A stretch of 17,366 nucleotides of DNA from an uncultured Clostridia bacterium (GTDB lineage: Bacteria > Bacillota > Clostridia > Christensenellales > UBA1242). Numbering within the stretch: position 1 is the first letter of the stretch; each line of letters starts with the position of its first letter. The position numbers were made by a program, and so were the translations under genes. The stretch covers positions 1-17,366 of the forward strand of contig CALVZZ010000081.1 in the NCBI GenBank assembly GCA_944372715.1. Direction: 5' to 3'. The notes beneath the pieces were generated by a model. That model saw only the letters and a list, made by a program, of their open reading frames with translations, did not search any database and was not told the origin of the DNA. Below, in pieces: positions 7,664 to 13,743 of the stretch.

Positions 7664-8446
7664 TTAACTTGATTTTGCAACCACGCTTTCAAATGGTCCA
7701 ACAACAGTTTTTTCTGAAATTCTGCTTTCACTTATATATGAACATTTGATAATACATTCATCTGATATTATACTATTTTCTATTGTACTACCAAATTCAA
7801 TTCTGCAATTTTTCCCTACATAGCTAGCACCTTTAATATAGACATTTGGTTCAAGTACTGTTCCCTTTTCAATCATTACATCAGCATCTATATAAGTTGA
7901 ATTCATATCGCAAATTTGAACATCATTAGATAAATGAAAATTTAAAATTCTATTTTTTAAAATTTTTGTAATTTTTGTCAAATCGGAATAACTTTCCACT
8001 GTTGTAAAGTCGTCTGTACCAAAATCTTCTTGCACCAACGCTTTTATGCTTTCAGCATTTTTAATGTAATTAGTATTAAAAACATATCCCCTTTTTAGAG
8101 GTAAAACATTTAAGTCTCTTTGGCGAACATAAATCATTATTTCATTTAAAGTTTGCCTTTTAAAGAGTGGCGTATCTGAATAGAGCACAACTGTATATTT
8201 GCTGTTTGTCAATAGTGGCTTAACCAAAGTTAAAACATCAGATTCCGTTGTACAAGGAATTGTTTTAACAACATAACCATCACAAGCAAGTGCAACCCAC
8301 TCCCACATTTTTTTGCCCCAAATTTTTAAGTCGTAGGACTTCATAAATTCGCCGAACTTTTTTTCAAGTAAAATAATAACTGAAATTTCATTATCTACAA
8401 TTTTTTCTTCTTTTTCTAAAAGAGTTAATGTTTCAACCATTTCCAT
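7664..8446 (-). CDS. Degenerate, shortened GlmU-like protein
   Basis: A 260-residue protein aligning by eye with GlmU (N-acetylglucosamine-1-phosphate uridyltransferase/acetyltransferase, usually about 456). The N-terminal nucleotidyltransferase landmarks are recognisable: MKSYDLKIWGKKMWEWV corresponds to the MKS-PKVLH-AGKPM-EWV stretch, and YSDTPL (89-94) corresponds to YGDVPL with the metal Asp. The nucleotide loop AAGKGTRM is replaced by LEKKFGEFM (27-35), losing the Gly-rich turn and the Arg. From about 174 a left-handed beta-helix begins (STYIDADVMIEKGTVLEPN) and ends near VVGPF (248-252), before the acetyltransferase active site. Neither activity is therefore expected; a regulatory or scaffold role is only inference. 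It sits where glmU lies in the glmU-(prs)-pth-mfd order. GAGG precedes the ATG, just after the stop of the second signal peptidase. Confidence 0.75.
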   Translation of the reverse strand: MEMVETLTLLEKEEKIVDNEISVIILLEKKFGEFMKSYDLKIWGKKMWEWVALACDGYVVKTIPCTTESDVLTLVKPLLTNSKYTVVLYSDTPLFKRQTLNEIMIYVRQRDLNVLPLKRGYVFNTNYIKNAESIKALVQEDFGTDDFTTVESYSDLTKITKILKNRILNFHLSNDVQICDMNSTYIDADVMIEKGTVLEPNVYIKGASYVGKNCRIEFGSTIENSIISDECIIKCSYISESRISEKTVVGPFESVVAKSS

Positions 8447-8456
8447 ATTTAACCTC

Positions 8457-9701
8457 TTATATATTGTACTTTTTTATATCCTTTTTTGCAAGCTTTACAG
8501 CATCTTCATATTTTCTACCACCCTTATAATAAAGCGAAGCAAAATAAAGTATTTTTATCTTTTTTAAAACTCTTTTTCTTTTAAAATGTTTTTTCCAAAA
8601 ATCCCAATATTCTTTTGAACCCAATTCATAATAAGTATTAATAGCTTTATCTACAACTTTTAAATGTTTGCTTAATCTTTTAGAAATTCTGGCATTTTCT
8701 GGATATACCCATAAAAATTCTTTTAACTCTTGCTTATTTTCCTTAATGGCATCAAAGAAATAAATTTTATCAAATTCTCTCATTTCATAGCCAACATTTG
8801 CATTGATAGATTCTTTATCATTAAATTTAATGTACCCAGCAATAACCTTTCTCTCAATCATAAGGGCACTTATCTGTTCAAGTAAGCTTAGCATCTGCAT
8901 AAAGATTAAAACTGTAAGTGGTAAAACAACAAGAGCAATCATACCCGGACCACTAGCACAAAATCTAAATATGGATCTTATCCATATGGGTGTATTTACA
9001 TATTTACCTGCTACAAAATCCTCTCTTATATAGTAAGCATCTGCACTCCCATTACTATCACCCTTTGTCTTAAAAAATCTTGTTCCTGTTTCATCAACAT
9101 ATACTCCAACAACTCTGTGAAAATAAATTCTTGTTGTTTCCTTGATTACTTCGTCTTTATCTTTTCTATTTGGTATACTATCTTTCGTAGGTTCTGGAAT
9201 ATTATCAAAATCAGTAATCAATGTTTTTTTAATATTTTCATCTGCAATATCCTCAACATAATAAAACGCAATAATATCTCCTGCGTAATCATCACTTTTA
9301 GGTCTTAAATTATCAGTATTAACTGAATTTATAATAACAATATCTCCAATATTAAAACCACCTGCCATCATACTTCCACTTTGAATGGCAACAAAGGATA
9401 CTCCAAAAACACTCTTGATTTCGTTTTTTCTTTGATTAGAATACAACACGAAACTAGAAAACAATGCAATTATGATAACAGGAATTATAATACAATCAGA
9501 AATTAAACCTAAAATTGAATAAAATGTCCTTTTTTTTCTTTTATGTTGAGAAACATATATGTTATTTTCTGACAAATTTTTATTGTTTTTTAGGCTTGTC
9601 TGGTCGTTTTTGTAATTTTGAGCTTTGCTGTTGAGTTTGTTTTTGTTCTGATTGTGTATTTCCGTTTGTTCCATCTTTTCTTTGCTCTTTTTCTCCTGCA
9701 T
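8457..9701 (-). CDS. SipW-like type I signal peptidase (S26B), second copy
   Basis: A 414-residue membrane protease of the Ser/His (SipW/SEC11) signal peptidase class. A 55-residue basic, Asn/Gln-rich tail comes first, then a membrane segment (about 61-88), the catalytic Ser110 in QSGSM, box C AGDIIAFY, the catalytic His195 in FHRVVGVYV, and KTKGDSNGSAD (211-221) with both Asp residues. A second membrane segment (about 252-274) and a 140-residue basic C-terminal region follow. The usual Pro after SGSME is missing (SGSMMAGG). A TTG at 9707 touches the ribosome site directly. The ATG at 9701 sits six bases after AAGGAG (9708-9713) and is chosen. The gene therefore starts 122 nt inside the first copy, in the +1 frame. 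The two copies are clear paralogues along their whole length. Confidence 0.85.
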   Translation of the reverse strand: MQEKKSKEKMEQTEIHNQNKNKLNSKAQNYKNDQTSLKNNKNLSENNIYVSQHKRKKRTFYSILGLISDCIIIPVIIIALFSSFVLYSNQRKNEIKSVFGVSFVAIQSGSMMAGGFNIGDIVIINSVNTDNLRPKSDDYAGDIIAFYYVEDIADENIKKTLITDFDNIPEPTKDSIPNRKDKDEVIKETTRIYFHRVVGVYVDETGTRFFKTKGDSNGSADAYYIREDFVAGKYVNTPIWIRSIFRFCASGPGMIALVVLPLTVLIFMQMLSLLEQISALMIERKVIAGYIKFNDKESINANVGYEMREFDKIYFFDAIKENKQELKEFLWVYPENARISKRLSKHLKVVDKAINTYYELGSKEYWDFWKKHFKRKRVLKKIKILYFASLYYKGGRKYEDAVKLAKKDIKKYNI

Positions 9702-10803
9702 TTGCAACTCCTTCTTCTTTTTCTTTCATCTTTACCAAAATGTTATTAGATTCTTGAATAGTACTTTTAAGTCTCCATTCTTCTCTATAAATAGAAAGCT
9801 TTTCTTTATTCTTTTTTCCTTTTAACTTCTCTGCCCAAGCATCAAAATATTTATCTGGACTTAGTTTAAAGTATTCAATTGTTCTTTTTACAAAAGTATA
9901 TTCTTCTTTTTCCTTGTTATTGCCGTTTTTTAAATATCCCCATAGGAATTCTTCAACTTCATCTTTTTCCTTGTCACTTGCAAGAGCATAGAATCTAACT
10001 TTTTCAACATCATTCATTTCTATTCCAACATTAGCCTTTATTGATTCAGGAGAGTTAAACTTAATTTTACCTTTTATAACACCTTTTTCAATAATCATAT
10101 TATTAGTTTGTTCAATCAAACTAAAACATTGAAATAAAATTAATATACCAAGAGGAACAACAACCAAACAAATCATACCAACTTGTGAAGCACAAAATCT
10201 GAATGTAGCTCTTAGCCAAGTTGGAGTGTAAGAATATTTGCCTATAACATAATCAGCTCTTACCTTTATAATATCCTTACTTCCATTTCCTGTTCCTTTT
10301 GTTTCAAAAAACAGCGTTCCATCTTTATCAACATATCTTCCAACAACTTCGTGAAAAACAATCTTTGTCTTTTCTGGCAAATCATCCACACTTGTTCTAC
10401 CTTCAATTGTCGTTGTTAATGGTTTAGTGACAATTGTTTCATTTGAAATAGGAGTCAAGGTTATTTTTTTGTCCACATCATCTTGATATGAATAAAATGC
10501 AATAACATCTCCTAGTTCATCGCCAGCCTCAGTTGTACCAACCTTTAATGTATAGGGGTCTGTTCTAACAATAAAAAGGACATCTCTTTTCATAAAGCCA
10601 CTTGGCTCCATACTATCTGAAGAAACAAAAGCTAAGGACAACCCGAAAATGCTTGGCAAAGTATTTTGAGTTCTAGAAACAAACATTGCTGCACTTGAAA
10701 TTAAAGATATCAAAATAACAGGAATTAAGATTATATCTCCTATAATTCCCAAAACATTATATAAAGTTCTATACTTTTTTGATTTTTCTTCTGATTTGCT
10801 CAC
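9580..10803 (-). CDS. SipW-like type I signal peptidase (S26B), first copy
   Basis: A 407-residue paralogue of the next gene: membrane segment (about 16-42), Ser64 in SSDSMEP, box C GDVIAFY, His151 in FHEVVGRYV, second membrane segment (about 208-230), then a charged C-terminal region ending in a Gln/Lys-rich disordered tail. It differs from its paralogue at sites normally conserved: HRVV has become HEVV, and the KGDSN box reads KGTGNGSKD (169-177), so the first Asp is Thr. It may be weakly active or have altered specificity. It is the first gene of the run leading to mfd. The GTG start has no ribosome site; the 5' leader is almost pure T/A. The last 40 codons also encode the N-terminus of the second copy in another frame. 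Confidence 0.82.
   Translation of the reverse strand: MSKSEEKSKKYRTLYNVLGIIGDIILIPVILISLISSAAMFVSRTQNTLPSIFGLSLAFVSSDSMEPSGFMKRDVLFIVRTDPYTLKVGTTEAGDELGDVIAFYSYQDDVDKKITLTPISNETIVTKPLTTTIEGRTSVDDLPEKTKIVFHEVVGRYVDKDGTLFFETKGTGNGSKDIIKVRADYVIGKYSYTPTWLRATFRFCASQVGMICLVVVPLGILILFQCFSLIEQTNNMIIEKGVIKGKIKFNSPESIKANVGIEMNDVEKVRFYALASDKEKDEVEEFLWGYLKNGNNKEKEEYTFVKRTIEYFKLSPDKYFDAWAEKLKGKKNKEKLSIYREEWRLKSTIQESNNILVKMKEKEEGVANAGEKEQRKDGTNGNTQSEQKQTQQQSSKLQKRPDKPKKQ
9708..9713 (-). promoter_or_regulatory. Internal Shine-Dalgarno for the second signal peptidase
   Basis: AAGGAG on the minus strand inside the coding region of the first signal peptidase, six bases upstream of ATG 9699-9701. It selects that ATG over the TTG at 9705-9707, which directly abuts it, and supports a real overlap between the two genes. 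Confidence 0.65.
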
Positions 10804-10854
10804 GATGGTAGTTTATCACAAAAAAATAAAAAAACAAACAAAAATAAAAAATAT

Positions 10855-10885
10855 ATTATACATTAAAACAATTAAATTTTTTCAA
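10855..10885 (-). promoter_or_regulatory. Probable promoter of the signal peptidase-pth-mfd operon
   Basis: On the minus strand, a perfect TATAAT (10855-10860) is preceded by TTGAAA (10880-10885) with a 19-base spacer, longer than ideal. The leader to the GTG at 10803 would be about 45 bases, almost only T and A, and carries no Shine-Dalgarno. The rest of the 171-nt gap holds only an AT palindrome at 10922-10941. Confidence 0.5.
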
Positions 10886-10921
10886 AATTAACAAGTATAA
10901 AAATTTCTATCATCATTTCAA

Positions 10922-10941
10922 AAATTATAAATTTATAATTT
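10922..10941. repeat. Perfect 20-bp AT-only palindrome
   Basis: AAATTATAAA followed by its exact reverse complement. It lies downstream of the broken plsC and upstream of the signal peptidase promoter. On the minus strand it is followed by T residues, so it could act as a weak terminator for plsC, or as a dimeric-regulator site. It contains no G or C, so chance is also possible in DNA this AT-rich. Confidence 0.35.
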
Positions 10942-10974
10942 AATAAAAAGTTGTTAATAAAGACACTATTGATA

Positions 10975-11823
10975 TTAAGTTGCATCATCTTCAACATAAT
11001 TATAATATTCATAACTGTGATTTTTATCTATTGTTTCTTTAATTAAGCTTTCCACTCTATTTTTAAGTTCTATTATTTGAGTTTTTGGATCCAAACTTTT
11101 ATTTGCATACTGTGGAGAAAAAACAACAATTTTCAAATCTGGTTGTCTTTTAAAAACTTTCTTAATTTTATTTACTTTCTTAAAAAGTATTACAAATGGT
11201 ACAATGGGGACCTCAAACTTTACAGCAAAGTAAAATGCGCCTTTTTTAAATGATCTAATATCTCTATAATATGGCCACATACTTGCTTCTGGAAAAATAT
11301 GAATAATCCCCTTGTTATTTAAAATTGATTTTAAATAATCAAACAATTTCAAATTTTCTGAAAAAGTATTTCCTATTGGTACACAATTAAAAATGGAACA
11401 TAAAAATCTTACATAGGGTATTTTAAAATTATCTTTTAAAGCAATAGTTACAACTTTTCTTTTTGTAAACAAAAAAACAGGACTTATGCACCAATCTTAA
11501 TAATGACAATGGTTACATACGCTAATTGCTCCACCTTGTAAATGTTTTAAGTTGCTCTTACCAACAATCTTTATGCTTAAAAACAATTTCCCATAAACTT
11601 TTAAAATTGGATAAAAACATATTTTTTTTATAACATAAGTTGTAGATTTTTTTACAAAATTTTGTTTTTCATAAAATTTTGTTGCATCTATATTTATATT
11701 AAGCTTTTTCCCAACAATTATGTTTTCATTTAAATTTTTAGGCTGACTTATTTTTTTGTTTTTCTTATCAAAATTTAAAATTTTCATAACTAAATTTTTG
11801 CCAGAACTTAAAAATATAATCAT
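10975..11823 (-). pseudogene. plsC-type acyltransferase gene broken by an in-frame TAA
   Basis: A single frame of 282 codons before the natural stop, interrupted by one TAA at 11497-11499. Before it: an 80-residue N-terminal extension with a basic hydrophobic stretch, then GGAISVCNHCHY. After it: DWCISPVFLF, then IHIFPEASMWP (glycerophosphate-binding FPEG-like motif), SFKKGAFYFAVKFEVPIVPFV, and a tail. The catalytic HX4D motif is therefore His-Cys-His-Tyr-stop-Asp: the stop occupies the fourth spacer position. Family members (1-acylglycerol-3-phosphate acyltransferases, phospholipid synthesis) usually carry a hydrophobic residue there, so a TTA-to-TAA change is the simplest explanation. Neither half could be active alone. 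The ATG at 11823 has no ribosome site; another ATG lies 12 codons in. A base error in the assembly would have the same appearance. Confidence 0.8.
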
Positions 11824-11831
11824 CAGACGGA

Positions 11832-11861
11832 TTAATAAAAATAATTGTTAAATCTCGTCAA
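11832..11861 (-). promoter_or_regulatory. Weak candidate promoter for plsC
   Basis: On the minus strand, TTGACG (11856-11861, 5 of 6) and TATTAA (11832-11837, 4 of 6) are separated by 18 bases. Transcription would start very close to the ATG at 11823. A second option is a minus-strand TATAAT at 11887-11892 that overlaps the alaS -10 element. Confidence 0.3.
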
Positions 11862-11865
11862 AATC

Positions 11866-11894
11866 TTTACAATTTTATTTAAATTTATTATACT
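11866..11894 (+). promoter_or_regulatory. Promoter of the alaS-leuS operon
   Basis: TTTACA (11866-11871) and TATACT (11889-11894) are 17 bases apart, each matching 5 of 6. A 6-bp inverted repeat TACTAT/ATAGTA (11891-11896 and 11904-11909) straddles the start of transcription and could be an operator. The leader is only about 25 bases, which leaves no room for a T-box. Confidence 0.7.
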
Positions 11895-11925
11895 ATCTTG
11901 GTTATAGTAAATAAAAGGACGAATT

Positions 11926-13707
11926 ATGTATACAATTAAACAAATAAAAGATACTTTTTTAAATTATTTTAAAGACAATGGTCACAAAATAATAGATGGA
12001 GCATCAATTGTTCCTGAAAATGACCCAACACTACTATTCATAAATGCAGGAATGGCACCAATGAAGAAAGTTTTTACAGGTGAAATTCCCCCACAAGCAA
12101 AGAGAATGTGTAATGTTCAAAACTGCATAAGAACTATTGATATAGATAGTATTGGAGACAGGCACCATTTATCTAGTTTTTATATGCTTGGTTCTTGGAG
12201 CATTGGAGATTATTTTAAAGAAGGAGCAATTACTTATGCATTTGAACTATTAACAAATGGTTTCAAAATCCCAAAAGAAAAGCTATATGTTACAGTTTTT
12301 AATGGTGATGAAAAAAGAAACATTCCAGCTGATACAGAGAGTGTTGAATTTTGGAAAAAAGTTGGAGTAAGCGAAAGTCACATAATAAAATGTGGATTTG
12401 AAGATAATTTTTGGAGAATCGGTGGAGATCACGATGCTGGTCCTTGTGGACCTTGCACTGAAATGTTCTACGATACGGGAGATGCACACGGTAAAAGCTA
12501 TGAAGAAACAGGTTTCTTTGATGATAAAAACAGATATATAGAAATATGGAATGCTGGTGTTTTTATGGAATACTATCAAGATGAAAATGGAAACTACTCA
12601 AAACTTGATATGAAAAGTGTAGATACAGGTTCTGGACTTGAAAGAATGATAATGACATTAAATGGAATGGAAAGCGCTTATGACACAGAAGTTTTCCTAC
12701 CAATTATTGACTATTTAAAACAAAATTCAAAAATTCAAAATATAGAAAGTTTTAGAATTATTGCTGACCATATAAGAACATCAATTTTTATATTAAATGC
12801 AGGTGTAGAACCAAGCAATGTAAAAAGAGGCTATGTTCTTAGAAGATTGATAAGAAGAGCAATAAGACATATTAAGAGAATTGGATTAGATGAAGAAAAA
12901 ATTCCTGAAATATTAAATCTTACAATTGAAAATATGCACACAATTGACTTAGAACCCAAATGGAATTTTTCAAAACAGCAAATTGTTGAAAAATTTATGT
13001 CTGAATATCAAAAGTTTTCCAAAAGCTTAGAGCAAGGACTTAAAGAATTTAATGAATATGTAAAAGATGGTAAAAATATTATAAATGGTAAACTTGATAG
13101 CAAAATTGTATTTAAGCTTTTTGACACATTTGGTTTTCCTTTTGAAATTACAAAGGAATTAGCAAACGAAATCAATATAGATGTAGATGAAAATGAGTTT
13201 AACCAGCTTTTTGAAGAACACAGACAAATTTCAAAAACAGAAGGAACATTTAAAAGTGGGCTTCAAGATACAAGTGAACAAACAATCAAGTTGCACACAG
13301 CAACTCACCTGCTTCAAGCAGGACTTAGAAAGATTTTGGGAGATTATGTTTGTCAAAAAGGAAGCAACATAACACCAGAAAGACTAAGGTTTGACTTTAA
13401 TTTTGAAAGGAAAATGACCCCAGAAGAAATAAAACAAGTTGAAGATTTTGTAAACAGTGTAATAAAAAGTGAAATGCCTGTGATTCGTGAAGAAATGAAA
13501 TTAGAAGATGCAAAGAAAACAGGTGCAATTGGATTGTTTACAGATAAATATGGTGATGTTGTTTCTGTTTATACAATTGGCGACATCAGTAAAGAACTGT
13601 GTAGTGGACCTCACGTACAAAATACAAAAGAGTTAGGTCACTTTAAAATTTTGAAAGAAGAAAGTTCTTCAAGTGGAATAAGAAGAATAAAAGCAATAGT
13701 TGAATAA
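11926..13707 (+). CDS. alaS: Alanine-tRNA ligase, short form without C-Ala domain
   Basis: A class II synthetase that charges tRNA-Ala. It has 593 residues where bacterial enzymes usually have about 870. The catalytic domain is intact: LLFINAGMAPMKKVF (about 36-50), RMCNVQNCIRT and FYMLGSWSIGDYFK (about 85-98), EIWNAGVFMEYY, and motif 3 DTGSGLERM. An anticodon-independent tRNA-recognition helical region follows. The editing domain has its zinc/catalytic set HTATH (457-461) and CSGPH (559-563). The protein ends at SSSSGIRRIKAIVE, exactly where the editing domain ends, so the C-Ala (oligomerisation, tRNA-elbow-binding) domain is absent. The TAA is followed by the leuS ribosome site rather than by leftover coding sequence, which points to a natural short form. 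AAGGAC precedes the ATG. It is the first gene of a two-gene operon. Confidence 0.95.
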   Translation: MYTIKQIKDTFLNYFKDNGHKIIDGASIVPENDPTLLFINAGMAPMKKVFTGEIPPQAKRMCNVQNCIRTIDIDSIGDRHHLSSFYMLGSWSIGDYFKEGAITYAFELLTNGFKIPKEKLYVTVFNGDEKRNIPADTESVEFWKKVGVSESHIIKCGFEDNFWRIGGDHDAGPCGPCTEMFYDTGDAHGKSYEETGFFDDKNRYIEIWNAGVFMEYYQDENGNYSKLDMKSVDTGSGLERMIMTLNGMESAYDTEVFLPIIDYLKQNSKIQNIESFRIIADHIRTSIFILNAGVEPSNVKRGYVLRRLIRRAIRHIKRIGLDEEKIPEILNLTIENMHTIDLEPKWNFSKQQIVEKFMSEYQKFSKSLEQGLKEFNEYVKDGKNIINGKLDSKIVFKLFDTFGFPFEITKELANEINIDVDENEFNQLFEEHRQISKTEGTFKSGLQDTSEQTIKLHTATHLLQAGLRKILGDYVCQKGSNITPERLRFDFNFERKMTPEEIKQVEDFVNSVIKSEMPVIREEMKLEDAKKTGAIGLFTDKYGDVVSVYTIGDISKELCSGPHVQNTKELGHFKILKEESSSSGIRRIKAIVE

Positions 13708-13743
13708 ATGCACATTTGAACAAAAGTAAAATAAGGAGAAATT

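Noticed and set aside
9580..9707. One fused signal peptidase gene broken by a frameshift
   Set aside because: Each frame carries its own complete membrane segments and Ser/His boxes, and the second has its own AAGGAG-ATG, so these are two genes.
10975..11472. A separate 165-residue acyltransferase gene starting at TTG 11472
   Set aside because: It is in the same frame as the upstream fragment and lacks the catalytic His and Asp. The two pieces are one gene split by a single TAA.
11824..11925. T-box riboswitch upstream of alaS
   Set aside because: The promoter leaves a leader of only about 25 bases. The small inverted repeat there cannot form a T-box, and no terminator/antiterminator pair is present.
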